A stretch of DNA of 64,000 nucleotides from Streptomyces sp. NBC_01471 (lineage in GTDB: Bacteria; Actinomycetota; Actinomycetes; Streptomycetales; Streptomycetaceae), in contig NZ_CP109450.1 in NCBI RefSeq assembly GCF_041438865.1, positions 3,582,501 through 3,646,500 on the forward strand, written 5' to 3'. Every line of letters begins with the position of its first letter. Position 1 is the stretch's first letter. Below are positions 52,678 through 61,435 of the stretch, in pieces. The position numbers and the translations under genes were made by a program. The notes beneath the pieces were generated by a model. The model worked only from the letters and a program-made list of their open reading frames with translations. It made no database searches and had not been told where the DNA came from.

Positions 52678-54945
52678 ATGCAACTCGCCGCGATCATTGT
52701 GTCGCTGGTACTCGCCGTGGTCGGTGTCGCGCTGTTCGCCCGAGCCATCGCCCAGATCTACCGCTCCGTGCGGCTCGGCCAGGACGTGCCCGCGGGCACC
52801 CGCACCGACGAACCCGCCCAGCGGACGATCACGGTGGTCAAGGAGTTCCTCGGCCACACCCGGATGAACCGCTGGGGCATCGTCGGGTTCGCGCACTGGT
52901 TCGTCGCGGTCGGGTTCTTCTCGCTCGTGCTGACCCTGATCAACGCCCTCGGCCAGCTCTTCAAGGCCGACTGGGTGCTGCCGGTCATCGGCCACTGGCT
53001 GCCGTACGAGATGTTCGTCGAGTTCATCGGTGTGATGACGACGCTCGGCATCCTCACGCTGATCGTGATCCGCCAGCTCTCGAAGCCGGACCGGCCGGGC
53101 CGCAAGTCCCGGTTCGCGGGATCCAACTTCGGCCAGGCGTACTTCGTCGAGGCCGTCATCCTCATCATCGGCCTGGCGATCTACTCGCTGCGCGGACTTG
53201 AGGGCGCACTGGCCGGCGTGCACGGCTACGACGCCGCGTACTTCCTGTCGTACCCGCTGGTCGCGGCGTTCCGCGGGACCAGCGTCGGCACGCTCCAGAA
53301 CATGGTCTACCTGACCGCGATGATCAAGATCGGGACGTCCTTCATCTGGATGATCACCGTCGCGCTCAAGACCGACATGGGCGTCGCCTGGCACCGCTTC
53401 CTCGCCTTCCCCAACATCTGGTTCAAGCGCGACGCGCAGGGCGGTGTCGCGCTCGGCGCGCTGCTGCCGATGACGTCGGCCGGCAAGGAGATCGACTTCG
53501 AGGACCCGGGCGAGGACGACGTGTTCGGCGTCTCGCAGGTCGAACACTTCTCCTGGAAGGGCCTGCTGGACTTCTCCACCTGCACGGAGTGCGGACGCTG
53601 CCAGTCGCAGTGCCCGGCCTGGAACACCGGCAAGCCCCTCTCGCCGAAGCTCCTGATCATGTCGCTGCGCGACCACGCGCACGCCAAGGCGCCGTATCTG
53701 CTGGCCGGCGGCGGCAAGAACATGGAGGGCGAGGAGCAGGCCACCGAGGAGCAGCTCAAGGACGTCCCCGCCGCGGCCCTCGCCGAGGCCGAGCGCCCGC
53801 TGATCGGGACCCTCGAAGAGAACGGCGTGATCGACCCGGACGTGCTGTGGTCGTGCACCACCTGCGGTGCGTGCGTCGAGCAGTGCCCGGTCGACATCGA
53901 GCACATCGACCACATCGTCGACATGCGCCGCTACCAGGTGATGATCGAGTCCGCGTTCCCGTCCGAGGCGGGCACGATGCTCAAGAACCTGGAGAAGAAG
54001 GGCAACCCCTGGGGGCTGGCCAAGAAGCAGCGCGTCGAGTGGACCAAGGAGGTCGACTTCGAGGTCCCGATCGTCGGCAAGGACGTCGAGGACCTCACCG
54101 AGGTCGACTACCTCTACTGGGTCGGCTGCGCGGGCGCCCTGGAGGACCGGGCGAAGAAGACCACCAAGGCCTTCGCCGAGCTGCTGCACATCGCGGGCGT
54201 CAAGTTCGCGATCATGGGCGGCGACGAGAAGTGCACCGGTGACTCCGCCCGCCGCCTGGGCAACGAGCCGCTGTTCCAGCAGCTCGGCCAGGAGAACGTC
54301 GCGATGCTGAACATGGCGTACGGCGAGGATGACGAGGACGAGAGCACCAAGAAGGCGAAGGCGACGAAGAAGATCGTCGCGACCTGCCCGCACTGCTTCA
54401 ACACCATCGCGAACGAGTACCCGCAGCTCGGCGGCGAGTACGAGGTCATCCACCACACCCAGCTGCTCCAGCACCTCATCGACGAGGGCAAGCTCATCCC
54501 CGTCACCCCGGTCGAGGGCCTGATCACGTATCACGACCCCTGCTACCTGGGCCGCCACAACAAGGTCTACACGCCGCCGCGCGAGATCATCGCGAAGGTG
54601 CCCGGCCTGCGGAGCGAGGAGATGCACCGGCACAAGGAGCGCGGCTTCTGCTGCGGGGCCGGCGGCGCGCGGATGTGGATGGAGGAGCGCATCGGCAAGC
54701 GCATCAACAACGAGCGCGTCGACGAGGCGCTCTCGCTGAACCCGGACATCGTCTCCACCGCGTGCCCGTTCTGCCTGGTGATGCTGACCGACTCGGTCAA
54801 CGGCAAGAAGAACGACGGCAAGGCGAAGGAGTCGCTCCAGGTGGTCGACGTGGCGCAGCTGCTGCTCGACTCCGTGAAGGTCCCCGCCGACCCGGCCGAC
54901 GACCCGGCCGACGAGGACGCACCGGAGCCCGAGCCGGTGAAGTAA
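52678..54945 (+). CDS. Membrane iron-sulfur oxidoreductase (HdrD/GlpC-like, CCG domains)
   Basis: A 755-residue protein: about six N-terminal helices (1-270; HWFVAVGFFSLVLTLINALG), then two [4Fe-4S] motifs (CTECGRCQSQCP about 301, CTTCGACVEQCP about 392), then two CCG-type cysteine domains (CPHCFNTIANEYP about 570, CCGAGGARMWMEE about 657, ACPFCLVMLTDS about 695). It is a heterodisulfide-reductase-like electron carrier in the membrane, probably passing electrons between quinone and a soluble partner. Start ATG 52678 follows GAGGAGCCC; a long upstream frame is not supported. No adjacent partner gene is seen. Confidence 0.93.
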   Translation: MQLAAIIVSLVLAVVGVALFARAIAQIYRSVRLGQDVPAGTRTDEPAQRTITVVKEFLGHTRMNRWGIVGFAHWFVAVGFFSLVLTLINALGQLFKADWVLPVIGHWLPYEMFVEFIGVMTTLGILTLIVIRQLSKPDRPGRKSRFAGSNFGQAYFVEAVILIIGLAIYSLRGLEGALAGVHGYDAAYFLSYPLVAAFRGTSVGTLQNMVYLTAMIKIGTSFIWMITVALKTDMGVAWHRFLAFPNIWFKRDAQGGVALGALLPMTSAGKEIDFEDPGEDDVFGVSQVEHFSWKGLLDFSTCTECGRCQSQCPAWNTGKPLSPKLLIMSLRDHAHAKAPYLLAGGGKNMEGEEQATEEQLKDVPAAALAEAERPLIGTLEENGVIDPDVLWSCTTCGACVEQCPVDIEHIDHIVDMRRYQVMIESAFPSEAGTMLKNLEKKGNPWGLAKKQRVEWTKEVDFEVPIVGKDVEDLTEVDYLYWVGCAGALEDRAKKTTKAFAELLHIAGVKFAIMGGDEKCTGDSARRLGNEPLFQQLGQENVAMLNMAYGEDDEDESTKKAKATKKIVATCPHCFNTIANEYPQLGGEYEVIHHTQLLQHLIDEGKLIPVTPVEGLITYHDPCYLGRHNKVYTPPREIIAKVPGLRSEEMHRHKERGFCCGAGGARMWMEERIGKRINNERVDEALSLNPDIVSTACPFCLVMLTDSVNGKKNDGKAKESLQVVDVAQLLLDSVKVPADPADDPADEDAPEPEPVK

Positions 54946-54975
54946 CGCCGCACACAGAGCAGTAGGGGCCACAGA

Positions 54976-55019
54976 GCAGCAGGGCCGGGGCCGCCGTCGG
55001 GCGGTCCCGGCCCTGCTGC
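54976..55019 (+). terminator. Strong 20-bp hairpin after the iron-sulfur protein
   Basis: Arms 54976-54995 and 55000-55019 pair with a single G-T pair and a 4-base loop. Confidence 0.85.
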
Positions 55020-55225
55020 GTGCCCCGGTCCCGGTATTCACCCGCTGGTCACTCCGCCATCACGGTTCCCCCGCATCCCGTACAACCATGCGGCGGCACC
55101 GGCGGTCTTCCCTCTGCCGAACACCCGTGCCCGCGGCAGTGATTGCCGCATGTCCGGCACGGGGTCCGCGCCCCTTCCGACCCGGTGCACCCGCACCCCG
55201 TATGGCGCAGGAGAAGAAGATCCGC

Positions 55226-55693
55226 ATGCACAGACAGCTCCGTACCGCCCTCGCCACCGCGGCGGCCGCCGCCCTCACCGGCGGACTGCTCGTGGTCACG
55301 GCGAGCACCGCCACCGCCGCCACGCCCTCGGGCACCCGGGGCGACTTCAACGGCGACGGCTACGGGGACGTGGCGGTGACCGCCCCTCTCGCCAGTGTCA
55401 ACGGCACGTCGGGCGCGGGCTCCGTCTCCATCCTGTACGGCTCGAAGTCCGGGGCGGGCGCCGCCAAGGTGCAGACGGTCAGCCAGAACAGCGCCGGTGT
55501 CCCCGGCGCCGCCGAGAAGGACGACACCTTCGGCGGCACGGCCGCCGCCGGCGACTTCAACGGCGACGGCTACCTCGTGACGTTCAACTCGAACGGCAAG
55601 AAGCTCGCCGCAACCGGCAAGGGCTACGGCCTGACCGCGACCAAGGTGTCGGCCGCGGGCACCCCGCTGCTGGGCTTCGGAATGACGGGCTGA
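55226..55693 (+). CDS. Secreted FG-GAP-repeat protein, internally shortened
   Basis: A 155-residue secreted protein: signal peptide (LRTALATAAAAALTGGLLVV, then TASTATA), one FG-GAP repeat (GDFNGDGYGDVAVTAPLASV, SGAGSVSILYGSKSG) and the first residues of another (GDFNGDGY), followed directly by a C-terminal tail (LVTFNSNGKKLAATGKGYGL, VSAAGTPLLGFGMTG). Family members in Streptomyces usually carry six or seven repeats over 450 residues or more. A 24-bp identical sequence at the two repeat starts (55340-55363 and 55550-55573) suggests an in-frame collapse by recombination. The frame is intact, so a small product is possible. Confidence 0.75.
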   Translation: MHRQLRTALATAAAAALTGGLLVVTASTATAATPSGTRGDFNGDGYGDVAVTAPLASVNGTSGAGSVSILYGSKSGAGAAKVQTVSQNSAGVPGAAEKDDTFGGTAAAGDFNGDGYLVTFNSNGKKLAATGKGYGLTATKVSAAGTPLLGFGMTG

Positions 55694-55880
55694 CCCATCC
55701 GCCCCCTCAGCCGCCGCCGGCCCCGCGCCACTCCAGCTCCTGACCCCCCTCCGCCCCGTACCGGCGGGGGGGGCAGGCCCCTCCGGGTTCCCCTAGGGGA
55801 TGTCACAGCTCGGCCGCAAAGACCGGCCTGTTCTCCCAGGTCCGGCACCCGGCCCACCAGAAGCGGGTACGTTCGAAAGC

Positions 55881-56849
55881 GTGGCTGGATTCAGGATCGG
55901 ACGCGGCCGGGACAACCGCACGTCGCAAGAGAACCCGCAGCGGCAGCAGCAGCGGGGACCGCAGCAGCAGCCGTACGGCAGGCAGGCACCGCCTCCGCCG
56001 TACGGCGGCGCGGCTGGGCCCCAGCCGTCGCACCCGCGGGCGCAGCAGCATCAGTGGCCCCCGCAGGCCCAGCAGCAGCCGTACGGCGAACCGGAGTACT
56101 TCGGGGACCCGTACCAGGGGCCGGGGCAGGGACAGGGGCCGGGTGACCCGTACCGGGGCGGGCAGGCCGGGTACGGCGGCCCGCCCGCGGACCCGTACGC
56201 GAGCAGCGCGGACAACCCCGGTCACACCCAGGCCTTCAGCATCGGCGAGGACCCGTACGGCGACGGCAACACCTACCGGGCCGGGCAGACCGCGGCTCCG
56301 CCCGCGGGACCGCGCCTGCACTGGAAGGAGCTGCTGCGCGGCATCGTGATGCGCCCGGGGCCGACGTTCTGGCAGATGCGCGACCACAAGGTGTGGGGAC
56401 CCGCGCTGACCATCACGTTCATCTACGGGCTGCTCGCGCTCTTCGGGTTCGACCAGGCCCGTGACGACGCCGTCCACGCGACGCTGTCCAACGCCGTCCC
56501 GTACGTCCTGACGACCGGTGTCGCCTTCGTCCTGGGCGGGCTGATCCTGGGCGTGGTGACCCACACGCTCGCCCGTCAGCTCGGTGGCGACGGCGCGTGG
56601 CAGCCGACCGTGGGCCTCTCCATGCTGATCATGTCGATCACGGACGCGCCCCGGCTGCTCTTCGCGGTGTTCCTCGGCGGCGAGAACGGCTTCGTCCAGG
56701 TGCTCGGATGGGCGACCTGGATCGCGGCGGGCGCGCTCTTCACCTCCATGGTGAGCAAGTCGCACGACCTGCCGTGGCCGAAGGCGCTGGCCGCCTCGTC
56801 GATCCAGCTGATCGCGCTGCTGTCGCTGCTGAAGCTCGGCACGCTCTGA
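55881..56849 (+). CDS. Yip1-family membrane protein with a Pro/Gln/Tyr-rich N-terminus
   Basis: A 322-residue protein with a disordered N-terminal half (about 1-155) of Gln/Pro/Gly/Tyr repeats (QQQPYGRQAPPPPYGGAAGP) and a C-terminal Yip1-like domain with five helices (WKELLRGIVMRPGPTFWQMR, then VWGPALTITFIYGLLALFGF, ALFTSMVSKSHDLPWPKALA). Start is GTG 55881. Many actinobacteria have such cytosolic PQG-rich tails ahead of Yip1 domains; the function is not settled. It is convergent to the injection-system operon, with a huge hairpin between. Confidence 0.82.
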   Translation: MAGFRIGRGRDNRTSQENPQRQQQRGPQQQPYGRQAPPPPYGGAAGPQPSHPRAQQHQWPPQAQQQPYGEPEYFGDPYQGPGQGQGPGDPYRGGQAGYGGPPADPYASSADNPGHTQAFSIGEDPYGDGNTYRAGQTAAPPAGPRLHWKELLRGIVMRPGPTFWQMRDHKVWGPALTITFIYGLLALFGFDQARDDAVHATLSNAVPYVLTTGVAFVLGGLILGVVTHTLARQLGGDGAWQPTVGLSMLIMSITDAPRLLFAVFLGGENGFVQVLGWATWIAAGALFTSMVSKSHDLPWPKALAASSIQLIALLSLLKLGTL

Positions 56850-56896
56850 GGCACTGACCCACTGAGGCCCTGCGAGGTCCTGGGGCGCTCTCCGCG

Positions 56897-56955
56897 CCCG
56901 TAACAGCACTGAGGCCACCCGGAGTGACTCCGGGTGGCCTCAGTGCTGTTACGGG
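56897..56955. terminator. 29-bp perfect hairpin, bidirectional terminator
   Basis: Arms 56897-56925 and 56927-56955 are perfectly complementary around a single G, the longest perfect inverted repeat in the window. It sits between convergent stops at 56849 and 56980. Confidence 0.93.
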
Positions 56956-56979
56956 ACGGACAGGGCGGGACAGGGCCCC

Positions 56980-58470
56980 TCAGGAAGTGGAGCCGGCACG
57001 TCCGAAGAACTCGATCTCGGCGATCGCGACCTGCTTGTCGGCCGAGATCCCGTAGCCGGTGCGCAGGACGAAGCGGACCGAGGAGACCGACCCGACACGG
57101 AAGTCGACGCGCTGCGGGCCGCTGCCCTGGTCGAGGTTGAGGTGCCGCTCGACGACCTTGCCGTTCGCCCGGGTGATGACCGCGTCGAGACGGTGCGGCC
57201 TGGCGGAGTGCGCGAGGTCGGCGGCCTGGATGGAGATGCCGGGCGTGATGATGATGTCGAGCAGCCGGACCGGGTTCTGGAAGCCGGCCTGGAGCCACTC
57301 GCCCCGGCCGTCCTGCGAGACACCGGGCTCCCAGTAGGTGTTGTTGTACTCGTCGAAGGCGTTGACCGGGCCGTGACCGGTGAAGGAGTGCGAGGCGCTG
57401 CGGGTGTCGGGGGCGATCGGAGTGCGCTTGGCGAAGTGGTCGCCGATCGCCTGGACCGCCGCACCGGTGTTGAGCGCACCCCAGATGATGAGCCCCAGGG
57501 CCGCGGCGCCCGCCACCCAGCTGAGGATCCAGCCGAACCCGCTGCGCAGCCGGGGCCGGTCACCGGCCCACGGCACCTCCCGGTTCCCGGCGAACATCCT
57601 GCGCCACCACGGAAGCCTGGCCGGGCCCTCGGGGCGCTCCGCCATGCTCATCCCGCAGCGGCGGCAGAAGTGCCGGTCGGGCCGGTTGCCCGTGGCGCAC
57701 CAGGGGCAGGCGTAGCCGCCGTCGCCGTCGGGCGTGGCGGCCGGTCCCTGTACGAGCGGGCGCGCGGCGTCCGGGCGGCCCGGCAGCACGGGCGAGACGG
57801 AGGGAGCCGCCGGCGTACGCCGTTCCGGGTCGGCGACCGGGACGAGCAGGGCGCGGGCGCGCTCGTTCGCGGCCGCCGCCGCGGCGGCCCGGGCCGCCTC
57901 GTCCTGTCCGGCGGACGCGTCCCACCCGGGGGCGACCGCGTCGGGGCGGTGCGCCGAGGGCGGCGGGGCCGGGTGGCCCAGGGCCGGATTGTTCAAAGCC
58001 GAGTTGTCAGGGATCGGATTGTTCTGGGCAGAGTTGTCCGGATTCGCGTAGTCCGGGAGTGGCCGGTCCGGGGTCCCGTGGTGAGGGGCCGCGCCGCCCG
58101 GTCCCGCCTGGTTCGGGAACGCGCGGTCCGGGGCCGGGGCGTCCGGGCCGGTGCCGGCCTGGCCCGCGGCGCCACGGTCGCCCGACGCCCGGTCGCCCGC
58201 ACCGAAGGTGTCCGGTGCGTCGTCCTGCCGCCCACTGCCACCGCCCCGTACGACCGGGACCGGCAGGGTGCTCGGCTCGTCGTCCTCGCCGGCCGCGGCA
58301 GCCGGGGCCGGGTCCGGTGCGGCGGCGGCCCGTTCGCCCGGGGACCAGCTGAGGACGGCGCCACAGCCCTCGCAGAAGGAGTGGCCGGGCGAGGAGGGCG
58401 TACCGCACTCGGCGCATGTGCGGGTGCGCTCCCGCGTCCGTCCCGGGTCGCCTGGGGGCTGAGTGGTCAT
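56980..58470 (-). CDS. Zinc-ribbon / transmembrane / discoidin-like protein of the injection system (CisA-like)
   Basis: A 496-residue membrane protein: N-terminal zinc ribbon CAECGTPSSPGHSFCEGCG (about 19-37), a disordered Ala/Pro/Asn linker, a second zinc ribbon CPWCATGNRPDRHFCRRCG (about 255-273), one helix (GWILSWVAGAAALGLIIWGA, about 312-333), and an extracytoplasmic discoidin/NADase-type glycan-binding-like domain (about 365-490; HGPVNAFDEYNNTYWEPG, LQAGFQNPVRLLDIIITPG). Its ATG overlaps the stop of the tail protein gene. The layout and position resemble CisA, the membrane protein reported to be needed for Streptomyces contractile injection system firing, as far as I recall. It is the last gene of the operon seen here. 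Confidence 0.8.
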   Translation of the reverse strand: MTTQPPGDPGRTRERTRTCAECGTPSSPGHSFCEGCGAVLSWSPGERAAAAPDPAPAAAAGEDDEPSTLPVPVVRGGGSGRQDDAPDTFGAGDRASGDRGAAGQAGTGPDAPAPDRAFPNQAGPGGAAPHHGTPDRPLPDYANPDNSAQNNPIPDNSALNNPALGHPAPPPSAHRPDAVAPGWDASAGQDEAARAAAAAAANERARALLVPVADPERRTPAAPSVSPVLPGRPDAARPLVQGPAATPDGDGGYACPWCATGNRPDRHFCRRCGMSMAERPEGPARLPWWRRMFAGNREVPWAGDRPRLRSGFGWILSWVAGAAALGLIIWGALNTGAAVQAIGDHFAKRTPIAPDTRSASHSFTGHGPVNAFDEYNNTYWEPGVSQDGRGEWLQAGFQNPVRLLDIIITPGISIQAADLAHSARPHRLDAVITRANGKVVERHLNLDQGSGPQRVDFRVGSVSSVRFVLRTGYGISADKQVAIAEIEFFGRAGSTS

Positions 58471-59042
58471 TTGCCGGGGGTCCTTTCGGCCGCGGTCACC
58501 TGGACCGTGAAGGGCATGTGGGCGGGGCGGGCGGCTTCGACGAGACTCTCCAGACGGTGCTGGTCGCCGGGGGCCGGGTCGGGCAGCACCAACGACACGC
58601 GCAGGCTCGGACGTCGGCCGCCGGGGACGGGCCCGAGCGGGCGGGCGTCCCAGTCGGCCGCCCCGCTCTCGGTGATCACCGGCTCGACGCCGAACGTCAG
58701 CCGGACCGCCTCGGCGAGACCGCGCCGGGTGCCGCGGATGCGGTGCAGATGGGCGGCTGCGGCCACCGCGGCCCGGAGCACGGCTTCGCCCTCCGGTCCG
58801 CCGGTGCGGTCGGCACCGTCCGTCTCGGCGCCGACCCAGTCCGCGAGCCAGCGGGTGAAGTCGGCGGGCGCCAGCGACGGGGTGAAGTAGGAGTCGAGGC
58901 AGTCGAGCACGTTGTGGATCGGGGCGAGCACCTCGTCCAGACCGGCGACGAAGCGCTGCGCGAGTTCGTCGTCGGCGAAGACCGCGGGAAGCATCAGACC
59001 CAGCGGCGCGGAGGAGCCCAGACCGTCGACGGAGCCCCTCAC
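58467..59042 (-). CDS. Phage tail protein I-like baseplate component
   Basis: A 191-residue tail protein of the TIGR02242 kind: PAVFADDELAQRFVAGLDEV, then HNVLDCLDSYFTPSLAPADF, TRWLADWVGAETD, and a C-terminal VEAARPAHMPFTVQV. Such proteins sit at the baseplate rim. It starts at GTG 59042 within the stop of the baseplate J gene (GTGA), giving tight coupling. Confidence 0.85.
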   Translation of the reverse strand: MRGSVDGLGSSAPLGLMLPAVFADDELAQRFVAGLDEVLAPIHNVLDCLDSYFTPSLAPADFTRWLADWVGAETDGADRTGGPEGEAVLRAAVAAAAHLHRIRGTRRGLAEAVRLTFGVEPVITESGAADWDARPLGPVPGGRRPSLRVSLVLPDPAPGDQHRLESLVEAARPAHMPFTVQVTAAERTPGK

Positions 59043-60997
59043 GATCCGTCCCCGATGACCCGGACGCGGTGGTCGAACGAGAAGACCAGGGACGGGGATT
59101 CGAGGTCGATCCGCTCGGTCGGGTCGCCGCGCTTGCCGGTCAGCGGGTCGGCCGGGTGCAGCAGTACCTCGTCGACCAGCTCCACGCCCGGCACCCGCTG
59201 GAGGACCGCGAAGACCTCGCCGGACTGCACCGGACGCCCGAACGGCCACCCCGTGCCGTGGGCGCCGCCGGTCAGCGGGTCGAGGTGCCGGTAGAGCGCC
59301 TCGTGCGCCTGCCGCCTGACCTTGTCGGTGTCGGCGCCGCGGAAGGCGTGCAGCGTCGCGACAACGGTGACGCCCTGGTAGTAGGGCGGCCCCACCGCGA
59401 GCCGGGTGCCGAGCAGCCGCCGCTCGTCCAGGTAGCGGGTGATCCGCTCCAGCAGCGCGTCGCCGGGCACCAGTTGCTCGAAACGCAGCCAGCCGCCCGG
59501 GTCCGGCACCGCCTGCGGCACGACCAGGACCCGTACGGCATGGGCGCCGTGTTCGTCGGAGTCGCCTTCGAGGCAGGTGATACGGGCGGTCTCCGGGGCA
59601 GCGCGCCGGGCCAGCTCCTCGTAGTCGCGCAGGGTCACCGCACGGTCCTGGGCGCGCAGGGTGATCGGGGCGCGGGCCTTGGCCTCGTCGACGGTCTCGC
59701 CGTCGACGCCGCCCCTGGCGGCCTCGCGGTTGACGACCTCGGAGACGTACGGGACGGAGTTGCGCAGCACCTGCACGGCGCCGCGGGCGACGTTGCCGGC
59801 CCGTCCGCCGCCGGTCCGGTAGGCGCGGGCGCGGATGACGGCGCCCTTCGGCGGCACCGCACCGTACTGGCGCAGGGTGCCGTCGGGTTCGCGTACGGAG
59901 GGGCCGAAGGCGATCTCGCCGGTGGCCGCGTCGAGGGTCAGGTGCCGGTCGTCGGGGCCGGACGCGGCGAAGTGCGGGACGACGTCCCAGTCGATCCAGC
60001 CGTCGCGCTCGGCGATCTGGAGGTTCAGCGGCGGTACGTCACCGACGATCGGGGCGGCGGCGAGCCGCAGCCGCTGGCCGGGGAGCCCGGTGGACTCCCC
60101 CAGCGCCTCGTCGCGCACGGTCTCGGCGTGCACGGCGCCGGTGGTGCCGCCGATGGTGAACCCCTCGGCCGACCGCACGGTGGGCGACGTCGTGTAGAAG
60201 GGCTGCCCGGTGGCGGGTTCGGTGACCCGACAGCGCAGCCAGCCGGCCTCGCGGCGCCCGCTGCGGGACTTGGTGTGGCCACCGGGGATGTGCAGGACGA
60301 CCTCGCCGGGGCGGTTGAGGCCACCGGTGCCGTCCCGGTCCACCTCGCAGGCGGTCCAGCCGTCCTCGGTCCACGCCTCCCACACCAGCGGGGGCTGCCG
60401 GGGGTCGACACCGACACCGTCGACACGGCTGTCGAGGGTCAGCGCCACCGCGCAGTGCGGGACGGCCGAGGTGAGCCCGAACATCAGGCAGTCGCCGGGC
60501 TGCGGCGACTCGGAGAAGCAGAGCAGGTCCTTGCCCTCGGCCAGCTCCGACGTACGGTCGGCGGCGGTCTCGCCGTTGCGCTGGACCACCAGATACGCCA
60601 GCTCGCAGGAGAAGACGGTGAGTTCGCGCTCGGTGGCGAAGACGACCGCTTCCTCGCTCTCGGTGCGGGCGGTGGCTATCTCGGTGCCCACGGGCAGCCG
60701 GACCGGCTCGTCCAGCGGCGCCGACAGCCAGAAGGTGACGTCGGTGCGCGCGGCGGACGGCGGGAACAGGGTGATCCCGATGAGGTCCAGGAAGGCCAGG
60801 TGGTTCTTCTCGGGGACGCGGTTGAGCCGGTAGACGATCTGGTCGGCCATGTGGGCGACCGTCTCGACGAGCGTGACCCCGGGGTCGGACACGTTGTGGT
60901 CCGTCCACTCCGGGGCGCGCTGCTGGATGTAGCGCTTGGCGTCGTCGACGAACTGCTGGAAGCGGCGGTCGTCGAGGTGGGGAGAGGGCAGTGCCAT
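59039..60997 (-). CDS. Baseplate J-like protein
   Basis: A 652-residue putative baseplate assembly protein of the TIGR02243 kind: ALPSPHLDDRRFQQFVDDAK start, then VSDPGVTLVETVAHMADQIV, LNRVPEKNHLAFLDLIG and a C-terminal VFAVLQRVPGVELVDEVLL. It is one of the wedge proteins that hold the spike to the sheath. Long beta-rich middle segments contain no enzyme motif. Its start overlaps the gp25 stop (TGATG). Confidence 0.93.
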   Translation of the reverse strand: MALPSPHLDDRRFQQFVDDAKRYIQQRAPEWTDHNVSDPGVTLVETVAHMADQIVYRLNRVPEKNHLAFLDLIGITLFPPSAARTDVTFWLSAPLDEPVRLPVGTEIATARTESEEAVVFATERELTVFSCELAYLVVQRNGETAADRTSELAEGKDLLCFSESPQPGDCLMFGLTSAVPHCAVALTLDSRVDGVGVDPRQPPLVWEAWTEDGWTACEVDRDGTGGLNRPGEVVLHIPGGHTKSRSGRREAGWLRCRVTEPATGQPFYTTSPTVRSAEGFTIGGTTGAVHAETVRDEALGESTGLPGQRLRLAAAPIVGDVPPLNLQIAERDGWIDWDVVPHFAASGPDDRHLTLDAATGEIAFGPSVREPDGTLRQYGAVPPKGAVIRARAYRTGGGRAGNVARGAVQVLRNSVPYVSEVVNREAARGGVDGETVDEAKARAPITLRAQDRAVTLRDYEELARRAAPETARITCLEGDSDEHGAHAVRVLVVPQAVPDPGGWLRFEQLVPGDALLERITRYLDERRLLGTRLAVGPPYYQGVTVVATLHAFRGADTDKVRRQAHEALYRHLDPLTGGAHGTGWPFGRPVQSGEVFAVLQRVPGVELVDEVLLHPADPLTGKRGDPTERIDLESPSLVFSFDHRVRVIGDGS

Positions 60998-61434
60998 CAG
61001 CGTTCGCTTTCGGTGGCCGGTCCCGCATCCGAGGACGGCTCGTCGTGGGAGGGAATGACGTAGAACGGGAAGACCAGGCTGCGCGGGTTGTTGGTGCCGC
61101 GGATCGAGTACCGGACGTCGATGAAGAGCACGCCCTGCTCTTCCCCGGCGCTCACCTCCACGTCCTCCACCTCGATGCGCGGCTCCCAGCGGTCGAGGCT
61201 CACGTACACCTCGTGCTGGATACGGCCGGCCGTCGCCTCGTTGACGGGGGCGAAGACCATGTCGTGGATGGCGCAGCCGAAGTCGGGTCGCATCGGGCGT
61301 TCGCCGGGAGCGGTGGCGAGGACGAGCCGGATGGCCTCCTCGACCTCGCGCTCCCCGCTGACCATGGCGATGCCACCGGTGGGGCCGATACGCAGGGGGA
61401 ACGCCCAGCCGGTGCCGACGAATTGCTCTGCCAT
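60997..61434 (-). CDS. GPW/gp25-like baseplate wedge protein
   Basis: A 145-residue gp25-like lysozyme-fold protein without enzyme activity in this setting: VEEAIRLVLATAPGERPMRP, then DFGCAIHDMVFAP, and YVSLDRWEPRIEVEDVEV. Gp25 starts sheath polymerisation at the baseplate. Start ATG 61434 is one base from the VgrG stop at 61436. Confidence 0.94.
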   Translation of the reverse strand: MAEQFVGTGWAFPLRIGPTGGIAMVSGEREVEEAIRLVLATAPGERPMRPDFGCAIHDMVFAPVNEATAGRIQHEVYVSLDRWEPRIEVEDVEVSAGEEQGVLFIDVRYSIRGTNNPRSLVFPFYVIPSHDEPSSDAGPATESER

Positions 61435-61435
61435 G

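Noticed and set aside
52618..55041. 807-codon minus-strand frame opposite the iron-sulfur protein
   Set aside because: It mirrors a gene with clear Cys motifs on the plus strand and has shadow composition.
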